From Candidatus Hydrogenedentota bacterium (GTDB lineage: Bacteria > Hydrogenedentota > Hydrogenedentia > Hydrogenedentales > JAEUWI01), in the NCBI GenBank assembly GCA_016791475.1, contig JAEUWI010000012.1, positions 85,123 through 149,122 of the forward strand: 64,000 nucleotides of DNA. The letters are read 5' to 3'. The position numbers were made by a program, and so were the translations under genes. The notes under the pieces were generated by a model, which was given only the letters and a program-made list of their open reading frames with translations, was not told the DNA's origin and ran no database searches. This document shows, one piece after another, positions 9,754 to 17,856 of this stretch (positions are counted from its first letter, which is position 1; every line of letters starts with the position of its first letter).

Positions 9754-11826
9754 ATGAAGATTAATCCGCTCGTGTGCCTGTTCCTGTTCGTCTTTTCCGC
9801 GCCGGTCGTTCCGGCGGCCGAAGATGCTCCGGACACCGGAGATGAGCGGGCGTGGCTGGCCTTTCCCGATGGACTGGTGGGGACCGCGGACCCGCTGCGC
9901 TTTCTTATCGAAGGCGCCCAGGCATCGCTGCGCCAGCGGAGCGACCCCGAGTCGCGGGAGGCCTGGCTGGCGCGCGTGCCCGCCTTGAAGCGGGATCTTG
10001 CGCGGGGGCTGGGCCTCGCGCCTCTGCCCCCGAGAACGCCCCTCAATGCCCGCGTAACGGGTCGGGCGCAGCGCGCGTTTTATCGCGTGGAGAATGTGGT
10101 GTATGAAAGCCGGCCGGGATTTTATGTTTCGGCCAATGTGTATATTCCCGAGGGAATCGAGCTTCCAGCCCCCGCCGTTGTGGTGGCGGCGGGCCACGCC
10201 ATGGACCACGGAAAAAACCACGATCTGTACCAGCTCGGGCAATTGAGTCTGGTGAAACAGGGTATGATCGTGCTGGCTTTCGACCCCATCGGTCAGGGCG
10301 AGCGCAAGCTGCCTGGTTTCGCCCATGACCTGGGCTATGGCTCCCTGCTGGTCGGCCAGACGAACGAAGGACGTATCGTGTGGGATGCGATCCGCGCGGT
10401 GGACTATCTGGTCTCCCGAGCGGATGTGGATGCATCGCGCATCGGCATCGCGGGCAACTCCGGGGGCGGCGAACTGGTGTTCTACGCCATGCCGCTGGAT
10501 GAACGCATCAAGGCGGGGGCCTCGTTCTGCTTCGTCTGCTCCTACGACCAATGGATCGAAAAAGGGGGCAATCACTGCATCTGCAATCACCTGCCGGGCA
10601 TCACGCGGAAAATGGAGCAGTTCGAGATCATTGGGCTCAATGCGCCGCGGGCTTTTCTGGCCGGTAACGGTACGGAAGACAAAATCTTTCCCATCGATGG
10701 CGTGCGCGATACGATCCGGCGCGCCGGCGCGATATACGCGTTGCATGGGGCGCCCGACCACATCGACGCCGTGGAGGCACCCTTGCCACACGGCTGGAGT
10801 CAGCCCCTGCGCGAGGCGGGCGCGGGCTGGCTGAGTCATTGGCTTACAGGACAGGAGAGGAAAGAAGCCATCCCTGAAACAGGCATCGTTGCGGAGGCAC
10901 CCGATTCGCCCGATTTGAAGGCATTCAAGAGCGGCTCGATGCCGGAAGGCGCCGAGACGGTTATAACCTTGAATCAGCAACTGGCCCGTGAGCAGATCGG
11001 GACGTACGCGGCGGCGCCGTCGGATTCTAAGGCGTGGGAGTTGCGCGCGCCGCAATGGCGGGAGGAACTCTGGGCGATCATGGGGGGTAGGCCCAAGCCC
11101 TTCGAGCCCACCGCCCGCACCGTAAACATCTTTGAGTGGGAGGGGCTACGCGTCGAAGTGCTCGCCCTGATGGTGGAGCCCGGCTTCGAAATCGGTGCGA
11201 CCCTCGCCACCCCGGTGGACGGGGCCGCGTCCGATGTAGCATCGCTGTTTGTTGGGGGATTTGAGAGCCGTGGCGCTGCGCTGCGTGATGGTCGCGCGGC
11301 CGCCGCCGCACGCAACGGGACCGTATTGGTGATCGATCCCAGGGGATCGGGAGAAAGCGCGCGAAATCTCAATCAGCTTGTGAGCGGTGGAATCGTGATG
11401 GGCAGAGCGCTCTTCGCCCAGCAAGTGTGGGATGTGGTCCAGGCCGCGCGTTGGCTTTCCCATCGGAATGGCGCGCAGGTGACGGTACAGGCAAACGGCG
11501 AGGGTGATGGCGCCCTGCTGGCGCTGTATGCCGCCGCCCTTGAAGCGCCCTTTGAGCGCCTGGAGCTTCAGAACCTGCTCGCAAGCTATCGGTACTATCT
11601 GGAGAACGACCAGCCTCAGTCCATTCTGCTCTCACTTCCCAGCGTGCTGGACGTCGCGGACGTTCCACAGATCATCGCGCTGGCCGTGGCCGCGCCCATC
11701 CACATCGACGGGCTGATCGGTTTTGGCAAGGCGCGCTTGGCGGGCGAGCTTTCCGAGCGCGAGCTGGCCTATCCCAGGGCGGTGGCCGCGCTCACTGGAC
11801 GCCAGGAAGGGCTGAAGCTGGAGTAG
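9754..11826 (+). CDS. Secreted tandem alpha/beta hydrolase, acetyl xylan esterase-like
   Basis: A 690-residue exported protein with a signal peptide (about 1-21, ending PAA-ED). The first half is an alpha/beta hydrolase like the acetyl xylan esterase / dienelactone hydrolase group: PAVVVAAGH, FDPIGQGER, nucleophile elbow GNSGGG, and GNGTEDKIFP for the acid region. The second half repeats the fold (DPRGSGES), but at the elbow position reads NGEGDGA, so the nucleophile serine is missing and this half is probably non-catalytic. The start at 9754 is supported by TGAAGG about 8 nt upstream; the longer frame from 9718 is unlikely. The substrate is unknown; an acylated polysaccharide is plausible. 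Confidence 0.75.
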   Translation: MKINPLVCLFLFVFSAPVVPAAEDAPDTGDERAWLAFPDGLVGTADPLRFLIEGAQASLRQRSDPESREAWLARVPALKRDLARGLGLAPLPPRTPLNARVTGRAQRAFYRVENVVYESRPGFYVSANVYIPEGIELPAPAVVVAAGHAMDHGKNHDLYQLGQLSLVKQGMIVLAFDPIGQGERKLPGFAHDLGYGSLLVGQTNEGRIVWDAIRAVDYLVSRADVDASRIGIAGNSGGGELVFYAMPLDERIKAGASFCFVCSYDQWIEKGGNHCICNHLPGITRKMEQFEIIGLNAPRAFLAGNGTEDKIFPIDGVRDTIRRAGAIYALHGAPDHIDAVEAPLPHGWSQPLREAGAGWLSHWLTGQERKEAIPETGIVAEAPDSPDLKAFKSGSMPEGAETVITLNQQLAREQIGTYAAAPSDSKAWELRAPQWREELWAIMGGRPKPFEPTARTVNIFEWEGLRVEVLALMVEPGFEIGATLATPVDGAASDVASLFVGGFESRGAALRDGRAAAAARNGTVLVIDPRGSGESARNLNQLVSGGIVMGRALFAQQVWDVVQAARWLSHRNGAQVTVQANGEGDGALLALYAAALEAPFERLELQNLLASYRYYLENDQPQSILLSLPSVLDVADVPQIIALAVAAPIHIDGLIGFGKARLAGELSERELAYPRAVAALTGRQEGLKLE

Positions 11827-11898
11827 GTCCGACGGAGGTTTGTCGCTGGGTGGTTCTGATGCGACCGCCCGATCCTGGGCAATGGGAAAAATGAGAAA

Positions 11899-11923
11899 CG
11901 GGTCTTCCCCGAAGGAAGACCCG
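11899..11923 (-). terminator. Intrinsic terminator of the DEAD-box helicase gene
   Basis: A 10-bp perfect stem, CGGGTCTTCC (11899-11908) with GGAAGACCCG (11914-11923), and a 5-nt loop. On the minus strand it is followed by TTTCTCATTTTTCCC. It may also stop read-through from the esterase gene on the plus strand. Confidence 0.75.
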
Positions 11924-11947
11924 CTTCGAACTTGCTGTTAATCAGGC

Positions 11948-13486
11948 TCAGGCCACTCGGGCCCCGCCACGGTTGCGGCGGGGACGGTTCCGGCGCTTGC
12001 CGCCGTTGCCGCCGGCCTCGCTGGAGGAGGCGCTGGTGTGAGAGCCGCTTTGCGCACCGCGATTGGGGTTGTGCCCGCCCTGGCGGTTTGCGCCGTCGCT
12101 CTGCGCGCGTTTCGGTGCGCCGGCGCCGTTGCCCGCGCCACGACTGTCGCCCGCGCCCCGGCTTCCGCCGTAACCGCCGTCCCGGTGTTCGCCGTTGCGA
12201 CCGCCGCCATGGCTGCCGTTTCGGTGGTTGTCATTGCGGTTGCGGCCACCTTGGGCACCGCGACGTTCTCCACCGCCCGAAACACGGTCGGCGCCGACTT
12301 CGGCGCGATTCACCGTTACCTTGGGTTGCGGCGACTTCGCTCCCTTGGCACGGGAAAGTCGGGGTACCGGTATGGAGCCGCTCCACTCGACTTCGGGAAT
12401 GGGCTTGCCCATGCCATTTTCAATCGCCGCCAGTTCCTTCGCGTTGTCCGCGCTCACGAAGGTTATCGCGTCACCCTTGGCTTTCGCGCGGGCGGTGCGG
12501 CCGATTCGGTGAACGTAGTCGTCGTACTGGCCGGGAATGTCGAAATTGATAACGTGTGTGACGCCCTGGATGTCGATGCCGCGGGCCGCCACGTCCGTTG
12601 CGACAAGGATGTTGCACTTGCCCGCTTTGAAGTCGTCCAGCGCGTTCTGGCGCTGATTCTGGGAGCGCCCGCCGTGAATGGGCTGGGCCTTGAATCCGTC
12701 CCGCTTCAACTGCTTGGCGACGCGATCGGCGCGGTATTTGGTGCGAATGAAAACGATTGCCGAAGTGACCTCGGGCCGATCAAGCACGTCCGCGAGCAAC
12801 TGGGATTTGTCTTCCGTGCGCACCGTATACATATGCTGGGTGACCGCGTCGACGGGCGTGGAAATTACGCCAACTTCGATCCGCTTCGGGTCGCGCTGAA
12901 ATTCTTTGGTCAGTTTCGCCATTTCCGGGGGAAAGGTGGCCGAGAACATGAGCGTCTGGCGGTCTTTAGGCAGCACGGAGACGATCCGACGGATGTCGGG
13001 CAGGAAGCCCATGTCCAGCATGCGATCGGCTTCGTCAAAGACGAGGATCGAGAGGCCGTTGAAGCGGACGGTCTTCTGCTGGATGTGATCCAGCAGGCGA
13101 CCGGGCGTGGCGATTATAATATCCGCGCCGCGACGGAGGGCGTTAATCTGGGGCTGCATGCCCACGCCGCCATAGACGCAGGTGCTGCGCAGCTTCATGG
13201 CCTTTGCCAGGGGTTCGATGACGGAGTGGACCTGCACGGCCAGTTCGCGCGTTGGCGTAAGCACGAGCATGCGGCTCGGGCCGGGCTTGGTCTTTGCCAG
13301 TTCACACACGGTCGGCAGGCTGAAGGCCAGGGTCTTGCCCGTGCCGGTCTGTGCGATGCCGAGGATGTCGTCACCACCTTGAGCGGAAAGGTAGGTCTGC
13401 TCCTGAATGGGGGTGGGTTTGCTGATGCCGCTCTGCTGGAGAACGTGCAGGCATGGTACGGGAAGGTCGAATTCTTCGAAGGACAC
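11948..13486 (-). CDS. rhlE: DEAD-box ATP-dependent RNA helicase, RhlE-like
   Basis: A cytoplasmic RNA helicase of 512 residues. It carries the Q motif ISKPTPIQ (21-28), Walker A AQTGTGKT (45-52), PTREL, DEAD (151-154), SAT, ARGIDIQGV and HRIGRTARA, so both RecA lobes are complete. The C-terminal tail of about 120 residues is rich in Gly, Arg and Asn and ends RRNRGGARVA, an RGG-type RNA-binding tail. The start is GTG 13486, preceded by AAAGGGA and in frame with the Q motif; the longer frame to 13972 has no homologous look. A strong promoter sits 190 bp upstream, leaving a leader of about 180 nt of the kind seen on cold-induced helicase genes. RhlE-type helicases work in ribosome assembly and RNA turnover. 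Confidence 0.92.
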   Translation of the reverse strand: MSFEEFDLPVPCLHVLQQSGISKPTPIQEQTYLSAQGGDDILGIAQTGTGKTLAFSLPTVCELAKTKPGPSRMLVLTPTRELAVQVHSVIEPLAKAMKLRSTCVYGGVGMQPQINALRRGADIIIATPGRLLDHIQQKTVRFNGLSILVFDEADRMLDMGFLPDIRRIVSVLPKDRQTLMFSATFPPEMAKLTKEFQRDPKRIEVGVISTPVDAVTQHMYTVRTEDKSQLLADVLDRPEVTSAIVFIRTKYRADRVAKQLKRDGFKAQPIHGGRSQNQRQNALDDFKAGKCNILVATDVAARGIDIQGVTHVINFDIPGQYDDYVHRIGRTARAKAKGDAITFVSADNAKELAAIENGMGKPIPEVEWSGSIPVPRLSRAKGAKSPQPKVTVNRAEVGADRVSGGGERRGAQGGRNRNDNHRNGSHGGGRNGEHRDGGYGGSRGAGDSRGAGNGAGAPKRAQSDGANRQGGHNPNRGAQSGSHTSASSSEAGGNGGKRRNRPRRNRGGARVA

Positions 13487-13671
13487 AAAAGTCCCTTTCG
13501 TTTGTGGGCCGGGATGCTCAAAAACGTCGCGGCCGCTGAGGGTTATTTGCTCAGCTAAATACGCGGGGGGACTCGGAGGGAGTGGAAACCGGGGAGAAAG
13601 TTGAGCAACTGCGGGAGAAGTTCCCGCTACGATGCAGGCCCCTGAAGGGGCGATTGCTGCCAATAGAAGAG

Positions 13672-13700
13672 AGTATACACCGTTGGGGTGTGCATTGCAA
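13672..13700 (-). promoter_or_regulatory. Sigma-70-type promoter of the helicase gene
   Basis: TTGCAA (13700-13695), a 17-bp spacer and TATACT (13677-13672) on the minus strand. Transcription would start near 13665, so the mRNA has a long leader (13665-13487). The rest of 13487-13890 shows no gene. Confidence 0.65.
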
Positions 13701-13890
13701 GCGGTCCAGGTACCCCTGTAGCCAATCACTCGATAGCGCGAGACCGTGATCCTTATTGCTGCGGAGGTGCTATGCGCTCTGTTTTCTATCCATTTCGACT
13801 CGCTCCAGATCGAACCCGCCTTGCGCCTGGACTCCATTCGTCGCCGCGACCTTTGATGTCCGATAGATGTGAACGTAACGCCAATGGGGA

Positions 13891-14379
13891 TCAGGGAGAT
13901 TGGGGGGGGCCGCTTTCCGGGAGCGAGCTGGCCTGCGCGTCCGCCGGCGGCGTGAACGGGCCCGGCTGCCATTTGTCGCGTACTTCCTCGAAGCGGCGTT
14001 CCCAGATCTGACGTTGCGAATCGTTCAGGATGGCGGAAACTTCGTCGCGCAGGGTGTCCAGCGTCCGCTTGACTTCGGGTTGTACTTCGACTCGGATGCC
14101 TTCCAGCGCCTCGAAGTGCTTCTCCACGATTGCGGCGGCGACTTCACGCTGCGCTTCGGAAAGGCTCAGCCGGGCTTCCATTCGTTCCAGCAAATTAGTC
14201 TGTAAGCGATCGGGTTCGGATACCATCCGCTGAAACGATCGGTCCATCAGGAGTACGGTGGCCCCGCCGCCAATGATCATGCCGCACAGGAGAAACAGCG
14301 CGGCTTCGATGTAGGGCGGCAACAATCCCGTGTCGCGTTTTCGCGGTGTGGGAATCCCCGGATAATATCCATCACTCAT
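13891..14379 (-). CDS. Single-pass membrane protein with CpxP/Spy-like helical domain
   Basis: A 162-residue protein. A short cytoplasmic N-terminus precedes one transmembrane helix (about 24-46, ALFLLCGMIIGGGATVLLMD). A helical extracytoplasmic domain (about 55-140) contains LSLSEAQREVAAAIVEKH and LNDSQRQIWERRF, the spacing of LTxxQ-type periplasmic proteins such as CpxP and Spy and of heavy-metal-resistance sensors. A Pro-rich tail follows. Function in envelope stress or metal sensing is only suggested by the fold class. The gene stands alone, divergent from the NMT1-type kinase. Confidence 0.6.
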   Translation of the reverse strand: MSDGYYPGIPTPRKRDTGLLPPYIEAALFLLCGMIIGGGATVLLMDRSFQRMVSEPDRLQTNLLERMEARLSLSEAQREVAAAIVEKHFEALEGIRVEVQPEVKRTLDTLRDEVSAILNDSQRQIWERRFEEVRDKWQPGPFTPPADAQASSLPESGPPQSP

Positions 14380-14693
14380 AAGGTCTTTTCTCCCCGTTCA
14401 CCTCGCCGGACGCAGCTCATGGCCGGTCGAAGTTTGACTCGTTTCCCAACTCGTCCTCCCCGATAGTACTCCAACGGTCGGGCTATTTTCATTTCAGGAC
14501 CCGATGCTTGACCGGTCCGGGTATCAACCCCTTTACGGGAAGGGGTATACTGGTGAGCGTCGCGTCAAGGTTGGGCCGTGCCCGCAGTAGCAGAAAGGTT
14601 TCCGGTTGTGATGTTTATCCCCTATCCGCGAGTTCCAGGGGTACTGCGGTTGCGTTGCGTCGATACGGCGACATTCCGGCGGGGCGCTTTGAC

Positions 14694-17048
14694 ATGAAAA
14701 ACGGCTCGCGGGTGAAGGGCGGCTTCTTGAGCTTGGTCTGCTGCCTTGCCTCACTCGCCGCGTGGACCGGTTCGCGCTGCGCAGTCGGCGAAGAAGTCAG
14801 TCCGGTCCGCGTTCGTTTGCAGTTGAAGTGGTCCCACCAGTTCCAGTTTGCCGGCTTTTATGCCGCGGTGGAGAAGGGGTTCTATCGGGAGTCCGGGCTT
14901 GAGGTGGAACTGGAAGAAGGGCAGTCGGGCACGGACTTTATCGAGCGGGTTGTTTCGGGGGCGGCCGATTTCGGCGTGGAATTGCCCGACCTGCTGCTTC
15001 GCCGAAACGCCGGAGCGCCGGTGGTCGTTCTGGCCGCCATTTATCAGCACTCGCCCTATGTGGTCGCCTCGCTCGAAGGGACTCCGATTGCCTCGCCCCA
15101 CGATCTGGTCGGGCGGTCCGTGATGCTGCGTCCGTCCAGCAATGCGGAGATCCTGGCCATGCTGCTGAACGAGGGGGTGCCGCTGGAGCAGGTGCGATTT
15201 GTGGATCATGCGTTCACCGCCGCCGCGCTCGCGAGTGGCGAGGTGGACGCCATCAGCATGTACAGCTCCACGATCATGCATGAGAAGGCCCTGGAGGGCA
15301 AACACCTGAATCTCCTTCACCCCCTGAACTATGGCGTGGATTTCTACGGGGATTGCCTCTTCACTTCGGAGCGCATGCTGGAGGAATACCCGGATCGGGT
15401 GCGCGCCTTCCGCGAGGCCAGTCTGCGCGGCTGGGAGTACGCGATGGAGCATCCCCGGGAGATGGCGGAATTGATTCACAACCGCTATGCCCCCGGAAAG
15501 TCGGTTGAGAATCTGATGGCCGAGTCCCAGCAGATGATGCCGCTGCTGCTTCACAAATTTGTCGAGCCGGGTCATATGAACCCGGGGCGCTGGCGCCACA
15601 TCGCCGACACCTTTGCCGAGGTGGGCCTGCTGCCGCCCAATGTATCGCTGGAGGGATTCATTTACAATCCCGACGCCGCGCCGGACACCGCATGGCTGCG
15701 CGGGGTCGCCGTATCGTCTTTCGCGGCTCTGGTGATTCTGGCGCTGGTCGCGGTCGTTCTGCTGTTGTTCAACCGCAGGCTGGATGGCGCGGTCCGTGTT
15801 CGGACCCGTGAGCTGGAGCAGGCGAATCGCGCTCTGGAGAGCGAAATGAAAGGGCACGCCCACGCCGAGGCTGAGCGGCTCAGTCTGGAGCATCAGGTGT
15901 GGCACGCGCAGAAGCTGGAGAGTCTGGGCGTGCTCGCCGGCGGCATCGCCCACGATTTTAACAACCTGCTGACCGTTATACTCGGAAGCGCGGACATGGC
16001 GCTCCAGGTGCTCGGGGACGACGCCCAGGCGCGCCCGCTGGTGTCCGAGATCCGCGACGCGAGCAACCGCGCAGCCGATCTCACGCGGCAGATGCTGGCC
16101 TATTCGGGTCGCGGGCACTTCGAGATTCGGGAGGTGAACCTCAACCAGCTCGTGGGGGAGATCGGGCGCCTGCTTGCATCGTCTTTCCCGAAAAACGCCC
16201 AAATCGATATAGATCTCGCGGCGGAGCTGCCCCTGATCCGCGGGGATTCCGCTCAAATCCAGCAAATCGTGATGAACCTTATCACCAACGCCGCCGAATC
16301 CATTCCCGCCGAGCGTGAAGGGACGGTGCGTCTCACCACCCGGCTCGTAGCATGTTCGAAGGAAGACCTTCGCAAGAGCTGTCTTCCCGAGAGCCCGCCA
16401 CCCGGCGAATACGTCTGTATCGAGGTTGTTGATACCGGCAATGGCATGAGCCCCGAGGCGCAGGAGAGGTTATTCGAGCCTTTCTCTACAACAAAGGCCT
16501 CCGGACGCGGACTTGGCATGGCGGCCACCCTCGGTATAGTCCGGGGCCATCGAGGCGCGATCATGGTCGAGAGCGCGCTCGGCACCGGGACCACCATCCG
16601 CGTCCTGCTTCCATCGGCCGCCAAGTCGGCGAATGACCTCGATCCCAGGCCGGTCTCCGGCGCGGATGGGTGGCGAGGCCGTGGAACGGTACTCCTGGTG
16701 GACGACGAGGAGGCGGTTCGCTCGCTGGCCGCCCGCATGCTCGAACGGATTGGGTTTGACGTGCTGGTCGCGGGCGACGGCGTGGAGGGGGTGGCGCTTT
16801 TTCGGGAGCGTTCCGAGGAGATCCGCTGTGTATTGCTCGATTTCAGCATGCCCCGGATGGACGGCGTGCAGGCCAGCCTGGAGTTGCAGCGCGTACGCGA
16901 GGACATCCCCATCATCGTGTGCAGCGGTTTCAACCGCCATGAAATGGAGGAGCGCTTCGCGGGTCGCGCCATCGCGGCGTTTCTGCACAAGCCGTTTCGC
17001 TACGAGCAAATCCGCCACGCGTTTCAGACGGCGCTGGGTGAGGACTGA
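14694..17048 (+). CDS. Hybrid histidine kinase with NMT1/THI5-type periplasmic ligand-binding domain
   Basis: A 784-residue protein from ATG 14694. A signal peptide or anchor (about 1-32) precedes a periplasmic NMT1/THI5-like substrate-binding domain (about 38-330, with LQLKWSHQFQFAGFYAAVEKGFY). A transmembrane helix (about 337-362) and a coiled coil lead to HisKA with GGIAHDFNN (His420). The HATPase domain has NLITNAAESI, DTGNGMS and GRGLGMAA, and the C-terminal receiver has phosphoacceptor Asp716. NMT1 domains bind thiamine-pyrimidine precursors, sulfonates or similar small compounds; here the domain senses rather than transports, as no ABC transporter genes are adjacent. The 186-nt upstream extension of the frame is unlikely to be translated. 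Confidence 0.88.
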   Translation: MKNGSRVKGGFLSLVCCLASLAAWTGSRCAVGEEVSPVRVRLQLKWSHQFQFAGFYAAVEKGFYRESGLEVELEEGQSGTDFIERVVSGAADFGVELPDLLLRRNAGAPVVVLAAIYQHSPYVVASLEGTPIASPHDLVGRSVMLRPSSNAEILAMLLNEGVPLEQVRFVDHAFTAAALASGEVDAISMYSSTIMHEKALEGKHLNLLHPLNYGVDFYGDCLFTSERMLEEYPDRVRAFREASLRGWEYAMEHPREMAELIHNRYAPGKSVENLMAESQQMMPLLLHKFVEPGHMNPGRWRHIADTFAEVGLLPPNVSLEGFIYNPDAAPDTAWLRGVAVSSFAALVILALVAVVLLLFNRRLDGAVRVRTRELEQANRALESEMKGHAHAEAERLSLEHQVWHAQKLESLGVLAGGIAHDFNNLLTVILGSADMALQVLGDDAQARPLVSEIRDASNRAADLTRQMLAYSGRGHFEIREVNLNQLVGEIGRLLASSFPKNAQIDIDLAAELPLIRGDSAQIQQIVMNLITNAAESIPAEREGTVRLTTRLVACSKEDLRKSCLPESPPPGEYVCIEVVDTGNGMSPEAQERLFEPFSTTKASGRGLGMAATLGIVRGHRGAIMVESALGTGTTIRVLLPSAAKSANDLDPRPVSGADGWRGRGTVLLVDDEEAVRSLAARMLERIGFDVLVAGDGVEGVALFRERSEEIRCVLLDFSMPRMDGVQASLELQRVREDIPIIVCSGFNRHEMEERFAGRAIAAFLHKPFRYEQIRHAFQTALGED

Positions 17049-17054
17049 GACACC

Positions 17055-17807
17055 TCAGGCGTGCTGAGAAACCCAGTCGCGATCCCGGACATTCCAGGAG
17101 CTGGCCCAGTAGATGAAGGGTGTGTCCAGCGCCGCGATGACGACCTTGAATATGTATTTCGCCACCGCCAGCTCCACGGCGGTCGCGAAATCGAAAAGGC
17201 CCCACCATACAATCGTGGAGTAGAGGACCGTATCCACGAGCTGGGAAGTCATGGTGGAAACATTGTTGCGCAGCCAGAGCATCCGCCCCTGGGTCTTGTC
17301 CATGAGGTAGTGATAGAGCCATACATCGAGATGCTGGCTGATGAAGTAGGCGAGGAGTGAGCCGAAAACGAAGCGGGGCGAAAAGCCGAAGAGCAGGGCA
17401 ATGGCTTCATGAACGGACGTGGCAAATTCCCTTTTACCGGGATCCTGGGTGGGTAGAAAGAGCAGGCTCAGGGACATGATGGAGAACACGACCACGCTGG
17501 TTGCAAAGCCGATCATTACGGCCCTGTTGGCCTCGCGCTTGCCGTATTTCTCGCTCAGGATGTCCGTCGCGAAGTAGATTCCGGAGTATATGATCATACC
17601 CAGGCTGGTCTGCATGCCGAAGACGGTTGTCAGCTTCGGGCCCTGAATGTTCATGAGGATGATATTCATCACGATCACGGCATAGAGACCCTGGCGGCCA
17701 AAGAGCCGGTACATTACGAGGGTCATGCTGAGGTCGATGCAGACGGTAACGATCCAGAGCGTATTCTGGTGTTGCGCGAAGAAATCGGCGAGCACTTGCG
17801 GTATCAA
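17055..17807 (-). CDS. yhhQ: Queuosine precursor transporter (YhhQ / VUT family)
   Basis: A 250-residue integral membrane protein with about six transmembrane segments. Family features are the region NIQGPKLTTVFGMQTSLGMIIYSGIYFATDILSEKYGKREANRAV, of which only IYFATDILSEKYGK is diagnostic, then FGSLLAYFISQHLDVWLYHYL and a C-terminal VELAVAKYIFKV helix. YhhQ imports 7-cyano- or aminomethyl-deazaguanine for tRNA queuosine synthesis. It ends 6 bp from the convergent NMT1-type kinase. No other queuosine genes are adjacent. The tRNA-Asn(GUU) gene in this window encodes a queuosine-modifiable anticodon, which is consistent but not evidence of linkage. Confidence 0.85.
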   Translation of the reverse strand: MIPQVLADFFAQHQNTLWIVTVCIDLSMTLVMYRLFGRQGLYAVIVMNIILMNIQGPKLTTVFGMQTSLGMIIYSGIYFATDILSEKYGKREANRAVMIGFATSVVVFSIMSLSLLFLPTQDPGKREFATSVHEAIALLFGFSPRFVFGSLLAYFISQHLDVWLYHYLMDKTQGRMLWLRNNVSTMTSQLVDTVLYSTIVWWGLFDFATAVELAVAKYIFKVVIAALDTPFIYWASSWNVRDRDWVSQHA

Positions 17808-17856
17808 CGGATTCTCCAGGGGGTGGGGTTCAGACGCGAAGGGCTGCGGACGGGGG

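Noticed and set aside
12038..13558. 506-codon plus-strand frame over the helicase
   Set aside because: Antisense shadow of a DEAD-box gene with all motifs; no family resemblance.
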